From Streptomyces tubercidicus (GTDB taxonomy: Bacteria; Actinomycetota; Actinomycetes; Streptomycetales; Streptomycetaceae), in the NCBI RefSeq assembly GCF_027497495.1, contig NZ_CP114205.1, forward strand, positions 1,488,001-1,552,000: a stretch of DNA of 64,000 bases. The letters are read 5' to 3'. A program made the position numbers and the translations under genes. Numbering within the stretch: position 1 is the stretch's first letter; each line of letters begins with the position of its first letter. The notes under the pieces were generated by a model. It was given only the letters and a program-made list of their open reading frames with translations. It was not told the origin of the DNA and did not search any database. This document shows positions 9,269 through 17,942 of the stretch, piece after piece.

Positions 9269-9952
9269 ATGACATCCCCTTCCGGGTCTCCAGACCCCGC
9301 TCCCCCGCGCAGCACCGAGCCACAGGACACGCCCGTGGCCGAAGGCATGGCCTTCCTGGCGAACAAGGGCTGGCAGATCCTGCTCACCATGGGCCTGGCC
9401 ACCACCGCCCTGGGCGTCATCGCCCTGGTCTGGCCGAGCGCAACGCTGCGGGTCCTCGGCGTGCTCTTCGGCGTCTATCTGCTGGCGACCGGCGTTTTCC
9501 AGCTGGCCGGCGCCTTCGGCACGCACGTGCCCCGGCATCTTCGGGTGTTGCATTTCCTCATAGGCGCGCTCTCCATCCTGCTGGGGTTGATCTGCTTCCG
9601 GGGCGCCATGGAGTCGATTCTGCTGCTCGCCCTGTGGATCGGCTTCAGCTGGCTGCTGCGCGGCACCATGGAGACGGCCGCGGCGGCCTCCGCCAAGGAC
9701 ATGCCGGCCCGAGGCTGGCACATGGCCTTCGGGATCATCAGCGCTCTGGCGGGCATCGTGCTGATCGTCTCGCCGTTCGCCTCGATCGCGGCACTCACCC
9801 TGGTGGTGGGCGTCATGGCCATCGTCCTGGGGCTGACCGAGGTGGTCCGGGCCATCATGATCCGCATCGAAGTCGGCCGTCTCGCTCCGGCCCCAGCCGC
9901 CAAGCGGCGCCCCCTGTTCCACCGTCCGCACCGTCCGCACCCCCAGCACTGA
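9269..9952 (+). CDS. HdeD-like (DUF308) membrane protein
   Basis: A 227-residue protein with six predicted membrane helices arranged as three hairpins of the DUF308 repeat (for example VIALVWPSATLRVLGVLFG and IVLIVSPFASIAALTLVVG). This is the architecture of HdeD, an acid-stress membrane protein of unclear biochemistry. The N-terminal 25 residues and the His/Pro-rich tail (HRPHRPHPQH) are cytoplasmic. Start ATG 9269 has AAGGAGG 8 bases upstream. Transcribed alone; no operon partner is visible. Confidence 0.82.
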   Translation: MTSPSGSPDPAPPRSTEPQDTPVAEGMAFLANKGWQILLTMGLATTALGVIALVWPSATLRVLGVLFGVYLLATGVFQLAGAFGTHVPRHLRVLHFLIGALSILLGLICFRGAMESILLLALWIGFSWLLRGTMETAAAASAKDMPARGWHMAFGIISALAGIVLIVSPFASIAALTLVVGVMAIVLGLTEVVRAIMIRIEVGRLAPAPAAKRRPLFHRPHRPHPQH

Positions 9953-10322
9953 TCACCGGAGCCGGATCGGCCGGCCGGCCACGGCGAACAGCGAAGAGCC
10001 GCCCCTCGGACCGGGCAGACGCCTCGGCCGATGCCGACGCCGCACGGCGCGGACGACCGCGAAGTTAATGCGCTGCGAAGGCGGAGCAACGATCGCTCCG
10101 GCGTCCGCCGCCCGCTCGGCACCATTCCCGGATCGCCGCCGTCCACCACGATCGCGGCTGATCCCGCATCTGCCCGTTCCGTCTGAAACCTGCTGCGCGG
10201 CTCGTCGCCGGCCAGGGCCGCGCTGTGTGCACCCATCTCGCAGCCGGGCGGCCGTCTCGGCGGGCGTCTCCGCCCTGGCAGCCAGCACTGTGTCTGCCCC
10301 GGCACTTCGCCCGCAGCGGCCG
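9953..10322. other. Intergenic gap, no gene seen
   Basis: A 370-base gap between two convergent genes. Frames here are open only by base composition. No promoter, hairpin with a T run, or RNA gene was recognised. Confidence 0.5.
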
Positions 10323-11768
10323 CTATGGGCGTCCGAGGAGTTGGCTGCCGGCCGTGTTGTCGGTGCGGGCGGTGAAGTAGTCGGTGAAGGCCTGGACGAA
10401 TTCCTCTTCGGTGATGCGGCCGTCTCCATCGTGGTCGAGCTGGCGGAAGCCGTGGTTGAGTTCGGCGGGGTGGACCCGGGAGCCGCCGAAGATCGTGCGG
10501 TACTCATCGGCACACAGGTGTCCGCTGCCGTCGGTGTCCGCAGCGTGGAAGATCGCCCGCACCGCGACATGCAGCCCCTGCTTGAGGTAGGCCGGCCCGG
10601 CGTCGACCCCGGTGAGCATGGCGGTGACGAACTCCTCGCAGGTCACCTGTCCGTCGTCGTCAGCATCCATGCCGGTCCGCAGGTGCTGCCACCAGGTCTC
10701 GAAGGCGGCATAGACGCGGGCTTCGCGCTCCGGGGTGAGTTCGAGCGACCAGCACACGTTGTGCGCCATGGCCTGCAGATCGGCCGAGCTGATGCGGCCG
10801 TCGCCGGTCTGGTCGAGGACCTGGCGGAAGAAGGTCCGCAGACGCGCCGGGCGGGAATCGGCACCCTTGCGGCGGCGTGGTGCGGGAAGCCGGACAGGGC
10901 TTGCCTCCGGCGGGGAAGGACGGTCGGTGGAGGCGGTGGGAGGCTGCGAAGTCGCGGAGTTACCCGCCAGTGGGGTGCGGTAGCGGCGGTGCTCGGGCAG
11001 CGCATTCATCAGCACGCGCATGCCACGGTGCAGGATGAAGGACAGCAGGGCCGCGCGGCGGGTGCGGGGCAAGTTGAAGCGCTCGCGGAAGGCTTCCGGC
11101 AGGTCCGCGATGGTCAGCGCACCGATCACGTGGGCGGCCACCGTGCGCGCAAGCGGCCAGGCCGGCTTCAGGTGGCCGAGGCGGCGGGGTGCGGGTGCTT
11201 CACGGAGCATGTCGAAGAGCAGGTAGCGCACGGGTTCGCTGTATTCGAGGCGCTCACGGATCGTGCGGTCCATATACGCGGGCACGTCCGCGGCCGTGGC
11301 CGGGAGCAGGTCGTCGGAGAGGCCGAACTCGGCACACACCGCACGGAATTCCCCATACATCTGATCCAGTTCAGGCGGCGCCAGCGGGCGTCCGGACAGT
11401 TCCCGCATCGCCGTCATGCACTCGTACAGGGTGACCAGTACCCACACCCGCACCGCCGGGTCCAACGCTGTGAACGGCCTGCCCTGCTCGTCGGTCCCGG
11501 CCAGACGGCGGTGCGTGCGCTCCAGGCGGGCAACCTCACGGCGTAGCCCTTCACGGTCGGAGAAGAACAACCGCTTCCCGCTGTCCATGGTGTGCTCGAT
11601 ACGCCGCCACGGGTGCGCGCGGTAGGTGGAGAAGTTGGCCATGCCGGCGGCGACCGCCGGATCCGCGGTCTGCAGAACCAGCAGCCGCCACGCCACCAAC
11701 CCGATCCGCCACTCCCCCAGCGTGCGGCGCAGCAGCGAATCAGGACCAGGAAGATCAGCGGTAGCCAA
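10323..11768 (-). CDS. MpaB/DUF2236 oxygenase-like domain fused to four EF-hands
   Basis: A 481-residue two-part protein. Residues ~10-245 match the DUF2236 (MpaB/latex-oxygenase-like) domain: DPAVAAGMANFSTYRAHPWRR, then ALDPAVRVWVLVTLYECM, with the Arg/His pattern that binds heme b in characterised members. After a Pro/Ser-rich linker (~265-300), residues 319-330, 368-379, 411-422 and 445-456 are four EF-hand loops (DQTGDGRISSAD, DADDDGQVTCEE, DTDGSGHLCADE, DHDGDGRITEEE) in a calerythrin-like order. The start is TTG 11768; an in-frame stop lies just upstream and GAGGAG precedes it within the palindrome GGAGACGTCTCC. It is divergent from a P450 gene. Calcium control of the oxygenase domain is an inference. 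Confidence 0.8.
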   Translation of the reverse strand: MATADLPGPDSLLRRTLGEWRIGLVAWRLLVLQTADPAVAAGMANFSTYRAHPWRRIEHTMDSGKRLFFSDREGLRREVARLERTHRRLAGTDEQGRPFTALDPAVRVWVLVTLYECMTAMRELSGRPLAPPELDQMYGEFRAVCAEFGLSDDLLPATAADVPAYMDRTIRERLEYSEPVRYLLFDMLREAPAPRRLGHLKPAWPLARTVAAHVIGALTIADLPEAFRERFNLPRTRRAALLSFILHRGMRVLMNALPEHRRYRTPLAGNSATSQPPTASTDRPSPPEASPVRLPAPRRRKGADSRPARLRTFFRQVLDQTGDGRISSADLQAMAHNVCWSLELTPEREARVYAAFETWWQHLRTGMDADDDGQVTCEEFVTAMLTGVDAGPAYLKQGLHVAVRAIFHAADTDGSGHLCADEYRTIFGGSRVHPAELNHGFRQLDHDGDGRITEEEFVQAFTDYFTARTDNTAGSQLLGRP

Positions 11769-12137
11769 GGAGACGTCTCCTCAATCACGTGTACAGGAAG
11801 GATCAGGGGACGCCCGAAGAGCGATCATCCGGCTATCCGCCCAGCCCAACGGTCCTACCGGAATCCGGGAGCGGCCAGATTCCCGCATTCACCCATCCGA
11901 GACACGCCACGGGCTGATTCCAGCCGCCGGCGCCCTCGACTGACCGAGATCCAGGTATCGCACTGAGTGCCCATGGCGCTACCTTCCGTGATGTATGCAC
12001 TGCTCGACCTGCGAGAACGTCGGACGTCGCCGGGCGGGTGGTTCCCGGTGTGTCCCGAACGCCTGCACCCGGATCACCGGTCCATAACGTCCCGAGGAGT
12101 ACTACTCGGTTGCCGGGCAGGCACGGGCCCGCGGCCG

Positions 12138-12163
12138 AAGGAAGGCACATAAGGAAGGCACAT
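12138..12163 (+). promoter_or_regulatory. Tandemly duplicated ribosome-binding site
   Basis: The 13-base unit AAGGAAGGCACAT occurs twice head to tail (12138-12150, 12151-12163) directly before ATG 12164. Both copies carry a Shine-Dalgarno core; only the second is at a normal distance. The rest of the 395-base divergent gap 11769-12163 shows no recognisable operator. Confidence 0.6.
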
Positions 12164-13516
12164 ATGGCCACCGCAGCTCGCCTCACGGCTCCTCCCACCG
12201 CTCCCGGACGCCTTCCGCTGATCGGCCATGCACTCGAAATGTGGCGGCGCCCCCTGGAATTCCTCGATTCCCTCACCGCGTACGACCAGATCGTTGCCGT
12301 CTACCTGGGCCCCACACCGACCTACGTCCTCGCCGGACCGGAGGTCGTCGACCGCGTGATGGTCGCCGACGCCGGCCACTTCGCGAAGGGCCGCTCCTTC
12401 GAGAAGCTCCGCGACTACCTCGGCGAGGGCCTCGCCACCTCCGAAGGGCCCTTCCACCTCCGCCAGCGGCGCCGGATGCAGCCGGCCTTCCATCACCGGC
12501 AGATCGATCACTACGCGCGAACCATGGCGCGGCTGGCCGACGAACGAGTCGCCTCCTGGCAGGCCGGACAGGTCGTCGACGTCACCCAGGAGATGTTTGA
12601 CCTCTCCCTCGCCATCGTCACCTCCACGCTGTTCTCGACCGCACTCGACGAGCACACTGCCGCGGACATCCGCCACGACGTGCCCGTCGTACTCCGCGGC
12701 GTGTACAACCGGGCCATCGATCCGACCGGCCTCTGGCAGAAGCTCCCCACTCCTGGCAACCGCCGCCTCGCGGCCGCACACGACCGGCTTCGCCGGGCCA
12801 TCGACCACCTCATCCGCACCCGGCGCACCGGCCTCCCCGCCGAGCAGCCGGACCTGCTGTCGATGCTCCTACAGGCCCAGGACGCCGACAGCGGCGACAC
12901 CATGACCGACCAGCAGGTCTACGACGAACTCATCACACTGCTGGTCGCCGGCACGGAGACGGCGGCAGGCGGGCTGGCGTGGCTCTTCCACGAGCTGGGC
13001 CGGCACCCCGCCGTCGACCGGGAACTCCACGAGGAGCTGCGGACGAGCAGCGGAGAGGCCCCTTCGTTCGCACACCTCGGCCATCTCCCGTACACGCGGC
13101 GGGTGGTGGACGAGGCGCTGCGCCTGCGCAACCCCGGAGGCGTCACGACGCGACGAGCGACCAAGGAGGTCGAACTCGCGGGATACCGGTTTCCACCAGG
13201 TGCCGAGTTCATGTTCAGCGCCCTCGTCCTGCACCGGAACCCGCACCACTTCCCCGACCCCCTGAGGTTCGATCCCGACCGCTGGCTGCCCGGCCAGAAG
13301 GCCGCTCCCCGCGGCGCGTTCCTTCCCTTCGGCGCCGGAAGGCACAGGTGTATCGGTGAATCGTTCGCGCGCGCGGAAATGACCACGGTGGTCGCGGCCC
13401 TGGCGCGCCGGTGGCGTCTGGAGCCGCTCCCAGGGGTGCAGGTACAGGGAGTCATGACATCCACCAACCACCCCGCCAACCTCCTGATGAGAGTCACTCC
13501 TCGCGAAGTGGGGTGA
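12164..13516 (+). CDS. Cytochrome P450
   Basis: A 450-residue soluble P450 monooxygenase. The I-helix oxygen-binding motif is AGTETA (262-267), the K-helix ExxR is EALR (317-320), the PERF-like segment is DPDRW and the heme loop is FGAGRHRCIGE with the Cys ligand at 396. The proline-rich start (TAPPTAPGRLPLIGH) and overall character recall terpene-oxidising actinobacterial P450s such as the pentalenene oxygenase group. No ferredoxin, ferredoxin reductase or terpene synthase is adjacent, so redox partners must come from elsewhere. The substrate is unknown. The divergent neighbour is the MpaB-EF-hand protein, another possible heme oxygenase. Confidence 0.93.
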   Translation: MATAARLTAPPTAPGRLPLIGHALEMWRRPLEFLDSLTAYDQIVAVYLGPTPTYVLAGPEVVDRVMVADAGHFAKGRSFEKLRDYLGEGLATSEGPFHLRQRRRMQPAFHHRQIDHYARTMARLADERVASWQAGQVVDVTQEMFDLSLAIVTSTLFSTALDEHTAADIRHDVPVVLRGVYNRAIDPTGLWQKLPTPGNRRLAAAHDRLRRAIDHLIRTRRTGLPAEQPDLLSMLLQAQDADSGDTMTDQQVYDELITLLVAGTETAAGGLAWLFHELGRHPAVDRELHEELRTSSGEAPSFAHLGHLPYTRRVVDEALRLRNPGGVTTRRATKEVELAGYRFPPGAEFMFSALVLHRNPHHFPDPLRFDPDRWLPGQKAAPRGAFLPFGAGRHRCIGESFARAEMTTVVAALARRWRLEPLPGVQVQGVMTSTNHPANLLMRVTPREVG

Positions 13517-13583
13517 CACCTCGGCAGGCCGCCAAGATCGCGCGGCGTGCGCAGCACGGGCCCCTGTGCGCCCCGGCGCGGTG

Positions 13584-16500
13584 CTAGTCGCGCGTGCGCC
13601 CGGCCATGGCTTTCCAGAAGTGGTCGAGTTCCCGGACGCGCATGCTGACCCAGTGGGGCGTCTTCCTGCGCAAGAGCCTGGGAAACCAACGGCGCACTGG
13701 TCCGGGCAGGAGAGCCTGCTGCTGACGCCAGAACGGCTCGCGGACTTCTCCCCGGGGCACATGGCCACGGGGAGGGTACGGGCAAAGCTGGAAGTTGCAG
13801 TCGGGCAGGCAGGCGATGCCCGGTGCAGGCGGGGCCGAGGTACTCGGCTGCAAGTCGGGGCGCAGCGCCTCGCGGTTGGTACGGATGCACGGCGGGATCG
13901 GCATGTCTGGCTGCCCGGCGCGCGCCATACGTTCCTCGACCTCGTCCGGGTGCCCATCCCGTTCGATGAGGTTCAGCATGATCAGCACGTCGGCGAGGAG
14001 GCGTTGGGCACGCCCGTCGAGGGTGCTCCATCCAACTGAGGGCGGGATCCAGAGGTTGTGCTTGCGATATGCCCGGGAGCTACCGTTGCGGGAGCCGATG
14101 TGGTCGGCGACGCCCTTCTCGTCGATCCACAGGAAACGCTCGGGCCGCCCGGTCTCCAGAGCGAGGGCCACGAGGTCGCCTGCCTCGGCGACAAACGGAT
14201 GCAACCGTCGCCGCTTCGAGGCACCGTTCAGATCAGGCTGTGACGGCGCTGCGTTGACCGTGCCCGCCATGGACAGCCATCGCTGCACGGTCTCCACGGC
14301 GGTCGTCCCCCCCATCACAGGGGACAGGTCGCTCGTCCCGTCGTGATCGTCCCGCGATGCCATGCTGTCGACGTGCTGCTCGTGGCGGCCGACACTGTCC
14401 GGGAGCTCCCACAGGCACAGCGCCTGGAGCAGGACGAGCTGCGCATACCAGCACCGGGACTGCTCCAGCACGGTCTCCGCCTGCCGGACCAGTTCGGTGC
14501 GACTGCCCGGGTACGTGTGAGGGTGGCGTTTGCGCCGGTTGGCCGCGTACTTGAAGCCCTGGGCCAATGCGGCCTCAAGGGGGAGCGGCAGGTCGGGGGC
14601 GTGGCCTGTGAACTTCGGGTCCAGGTGGCGCAGCCACTTGATGAGGCGGTCTCGGGCCTCGTCACGGTGGGAGTCGTCGACAGAGCCCAGAAGCATGGGA
14701 AGCATCCAGGCCCGCATCTCGAACTCCCGTAGCAGGTCGACCCGTTTCCTCCAGTAGCGCTGGTTGAGATCCTGCCGGTCGCTTTGCAGCTGATCGATGC
14801 GCGCGGACGCGCGGTCGTCCGTCGCCTTCTTCATTTCCTCGGCCCACGCGTCATACTCCTTCCTCTTCCAGGCTTTCATTTCGCGGAGTTTGTGGTGGTA
14901 CTCCTTCACGGGATCGCTGTTCAGACCGACGCGTTCGCGTATGACGGCGAACGCCGCATTGCCGCCGCTGCCGAACTCCTCGGCGACGCACATGCGTATG
15001 GGGTAGGAGGGCTCTGCGATGCCGATCTCGAAGAGCTGGCTGTACAGCGGCGTGGTATCGATCTTGTCGGAGGCCGCCCGCAGCGCTGCGCCGACCTGCT
15101 TGAGCAGTCCCCGCTGGGCGTCCTCAAGGGTGCGCAGATCCCCTTTGATGCTGGACCAGCGGTCGTGCACCGTACCGACAATGCCGCTCAGCAGTCTCGG
15201 GTCGGCCTCCGCGCTCTCGGCTTCCAGGGCCGCTGCGTAGAGGTCGAGGGCCTTCGGATCGTCCGTGCGGCGGTTCGCGGCCGCACAGAGTCGATGGGCC
15301 AGGCGTCGGCCGTACACGGGAGCCCTCCGCCAGCGCTCGTTCAGCACCTGCTTCACCTCGGCCGTGACACCGCCTCCGACGGCCGAAAGGTCCGCCGCCC
15401 GGCGACGGGACATCAGTACCAGAGCGATGAGGAGCTCGCGGCTGGGCCCCGGCGGCTGTAGCGCTTGAAGGGCCATCTCTATGGCGCCACGCTCCCCCAA
15501 GTGGTCAAGCATGCGGAAGCCGAGGTATGCCTGGATGACGCTGTGCGGGAAGCGGACCCTCTTCTCGAAGCCCTCCAGCAGCTTCAGCTTGTTCGCGTTG
15601 CTCGCGAAGCGGGCGAGCGCGGCCTGGCACTGGCCCATGTTTCCCTCGCGCAGACGCCTGCTCTCCGCATCGCTCAGCTGGTCGCAGAGCGTGTTCCAGA
15701 TCCGCTCCCGATGCCACTCGCAGAAGGTGCTTCCGCGCTTGCCGTACCGGTCGAAACGGCGATTCCTGGTCCACAGGCGCTCCGCTTGGGCCGTCGCCCG
15801 CCGCGCCGGATTGGGGTGGACGTCGTGGTCCAGCAGCTCCGCGAAGCCGACCTCCAGCTTGTCCTGAAGCAGCCCGATGCATGCCAACGCGGAGACGACC
15901 TCGATGGTGTCCGCACGCTCCTGCGCGTCCAGCGGGACGTCCTCGCGCAGCCGGCCCTCCGCGAGGGCGTGCTCCCACGTCTGCAACAGCCACAACCGAA
16001 GCGTGCTGCGGTCCCAGCTGCGAGTGTCCAGCCGGTGTGGGTCGTTGCGCGGACGGTCGCGTTCCAGGGCGCCGTGGTGGTGCAGTTCGCGGGCGATCTG
16101 CAGATAGATGGGCGATTCGGTGACCTCCGCCGTCTCCACGATCCAGTCGACACGGCGCTCGTCCGTCTCCGGGACACCCTCCTCGACGAAGCACAGCGCC
16201 TCCTCCTCGCTCAGGGGTTCCAGCTCCACGATCGCGGCGGAAGTGGTCTGCAGCGGACTGTGCGGCCGGGAGGCGATGACGAGAGGAAGTCTCTCCTCCT
16301 GGGCGCGCTCGATGGCCTGGCGGATGATGTTGTCCCGGTCTTCCTGGAACCTCTCGTCGAGAACTGCCTCTTCCAGGCCGTCGGCGATGACGACCACCTT
16401 GTCGTCGGCGAGGAGCTGTTGCCAGACCCGCTCGTTCTTGGTGCGCGCCAGGATGCCCTGGGGCGCCTCCTCGGAGAAACGCTGCTTGGCCATGCGCTCG

Positions 16501-17192
16501 AAGTCCAGGTCGCTCCCGGTGACGTCCCTCAGCCGAATCGGCACGGGGACGGCATTCTGTCGGGCCAGCAGTTCGGTGAGCCGCACCAGGACGGCGGTCT
16601 TCCCCGCGCCGATGCCGCCGACGAGCAGATAGGGCCTGCGGGTGTCACGCCGTCGCAACCGTTCGGCGATGACCTGGGCGACCTCCTCCCGGCCCACGAT
16701 GTCGGAGATGTCTGGTCCCGCGGTGGGCACCAACTCGCGGGGATGCTCGCGTGCTTTCGCGAGGTACCGACGCTTGGTCCAGCGGTACCAGACGAACAGG
16801 AAGAGTGCGGCGGCGATCGAAGCGGTGAGTATCGGACCGGCGAAGAGCATGACGGCATCGAATCCCGCGTTGTGCTGCCGCCAGGTCTCGAACGAGGTCG
16901 TCTCCTGCGTGGCCAGGATCCACAGGCCCTCCCCGCACCAGGCGAGGACCGCGAGCGCGGCCATCAGCCAGATAAGCCTGGCCGCGTTGGTGTAAGAGAT
17001 CCATCTGCGCCACTTCTTGGGCAGGGTGGTATCCCGGCGGTCCCGGCGTGTCTCCAGACGGATCGTCAGAGTGTGCCAGTAGCTGATGAGAACGCGTCTC
17101 GCCCGGCTCCCCGCCCGTCTCAGCTCCAGCGTCCCCATCGGCGCGTCGCGCGGCCGCTCCTTGCCCGGCGGGTGACGGACAATCCTCGTCAT
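13584..17192 (-). CDS. Membrane-anchored STAND/NACHT-type NTPase
   Basis: A 1202-residue protein. Two hydrophobic helices (about 70-92 and 112-136) precede a P-loop NTPase domain. Walker A is GGIGAGKTA (192-200), Walker B KVVVIADGLEE (~265-275), followed by a sensor-like VIASRP. The long C-terminal part (~350-1200) is helical with no obvious motif repeats and contains AALEAESAEADPRL and coiled stretches around 700-760. The order is membrane anchor, switch ATPase, large helical sensor; this fits STAND regulators, several of which act in phage defence or signalling. ATG 17192 has GGAAGGAGAA upstream. It stands alone, with the P450 convergent 67 bases away. Its role is not shown by context. Confidence 0.8.
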   Translation of the reverse strand: MTRIVRHPPGKERPRDAPMGTLELRRAGSRARRVLISYWHTLTIRLETRRDRRDTTLPKKWRRWISYTNAARLIWLMAALAVLAWCGEGLWILATQETTSFETWRQHNAGFDAVMLFAGPILTASIAAALFLFVWYRWTKRRYLAKAREHPRELVPTAGPDISDIVGREEVAQVIAERLRRRDTRRPYLLVGGIGAGKTAVLVRLTELLARQNAVPVPIRLRDVTGSDLDFERMAKQRFSEEAPQGILARTKNERVWQQLLADDKVVVIADGLEEAVLDERFQEDRDNIIRQAIERAQEERLPLVIASRPHSPLQTTSAAIVELEPLSEEEALCFVEEGVPETDERRVDWIVETAEVTESPIYLQIARELHHHGALERDRPRNDPHRLDTRSWDRSTLRLWLLQTWEHALAEGRLREDVPLDAQERADTIEVVSALACIGLLQDKLEVGFAELLDHDVHPNPARRATAQAERLWTRNRRFDRYGKRGSTFCEWHRERIWNTLCDQLSDAESRRLREGNMGQCQAALARFASNANKLKLLEGFEKRVRFPHSVIQAYLGFRMLDHLGERGAIEMALQALQPPGPSRELLIALVLMSRRRAADLSAVGGGVTAEVKQVLNERWRRAPVYGRRLAHRLCAAANRRTDDPKALDLYAAALEAESAEADPRLLSGIVGTVHDRWSSIKGDLRTLEDAQRGLLKQVGAALRAASDKIDTTPLYSQLFEIGIAEPSYPIRMCVAEEFGSGGNAAFAVIRERVGLNSDPVKEYHHKLREMKAWKRKEYDAWAEEMKKATDDRASARIDQLQSDRQDLNQRYWRKRVDLLREFEMRAWMLPMLLGSVDDSHRDEARDRLIKWLRHLDPKFTGHAPDLPLPLEAALAQGFKYAANRRKRHPHTYPGSRTELVRQAETVLEQSRCWYAQLVLLQALCLWELPDSVGRHEQHVDSMASRDDHDGTSDLSPVMGGTTAVETVQRWLSMAGTVNAAPSQPDLNGASKRRRLHPFVAEAGDLVALALETGRPERFLWIDEKGVADHIGSRNGSSRAYRKHNLWIPPSVGWSTLDGRAQRLLADVLIMLNLIERDGHPDEVEERMARAGQPDMPIPPCIRTNREALRPDLQPSTSAPPAPGIACLPDCNFQLCPYPPRGHVPRGEVREPFWRQQQALLPGPVRRWFPRLLRRKTPHWVSMRVRELDHFWKAMAGRTRD

Positions 17193-17426
17193 CGTGCGTT
17201 CTCCTTCCGAGAGCGATCTCGGTACGGAGGCCCCGCGAACGCCGACACCTTCCATGGAAACACTCGTAGGAGGCCGCGCAACCGGTGGAAAGGCTGTTGT
17301 GGGAGGAGAGCTTGTCGGTGACGACTGGCGGTGGCGACGCCGGGCAGTTCTGCACGCAGGAGGGAAGGCGAGAGTGAGCCTGCCCGGCCGGGACGACGAC
17401 TGGCTACCCGATGGCTGACTGAAGAA

Positions 17427-17750
17427 TCACTCCGGCGTCGAGCGGATCTCCAGAATGTGCTCATCGCAGCGCACGATCTCCAGCTCGCGGTCCGGCTCGC
17501 CGCTTCCGCTGAAGGAAACAGTCAAACGACCGCTCTCCGCGAGGCGCCATCGACCGAGCGTCGATTGCGGAGCGTCTACCGGGCCCACGGGGTAGTCGAT
17601 GAATGTGCCGCCTGCCTGGAATTCCAGCCCACCACGACCGCGCGCAAGCGGGAAGTCGTAGTCGTCAGGGCGGTAGACGGTGACGGCTTCGTGGTCTTCC
17701 TCGAAGGAGTGCCACCATCTCTGAAACAGAGCGCGGGGAAGCTCATTCAT
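17427..17750 (-). CDS. Conserved hypothetical protein
   Basis: A 107-residue protein beginning MNELPRALFQRWWHSFEEDH. Its pattern of short beta-strands ending in ELEIVRCDEHILEIR suggests a small beta-barrel or lipocalin-like fold. I do not know its function. ATG 17750 has GAGGTGG 9 bases upstream. It is divergent from the M43 protease gene with a palindromic site between them. Confidence 0.65.
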   Translation of the reverse strand: MNELPRALFQRWWHSFEEDHEAVTVYRPDDYDFPLARGRGGLEFQAGGTFIDYPVGPVDAPQSTLGRWRLAESGRLTVSFSGSGEPDRELEIVRCDEHILEIRSTPE

Positions 17751-17801
17751 CGCTCAACCACCTCGCTATCAATAGGCTGTTTGCGCCATTTGTCCGTCAT
17801 G

Positions 17802-17819
17802 TCTACGCTTAAGTGTAGA
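17802..17819. promoter_or_regulatory. Imperfect palindrome, possible operator
   Basis: TCTACGCTTAAGTGTAGA has arms TCTAC/GTAGA around CTTAAG, in the divergent gap between the hypothetical gene (start 17750) and the metalloprotease (start 17943). No cognate regulator is adjacent. Confidence 0.4.
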
Positions 17820-17942
17820 GGTGGCGGCAGATGTGCCCGCGCAGCGGCGTGCGGCCCCGCGCGCATTCCGCCCCAGCGTGGACACCCGCTACGGCGCTCG
17901 AATCGCGAGCGGCATCTCCAGAGACTGGCAGGTGACATCACC

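Noticed and set aside
13584..17192. Assignment of the STAND NTPase to a specific named defence system
   Set aside because: The C-terminal part has no motif I can match and no partner genes are adjacent; only the general class is supported.
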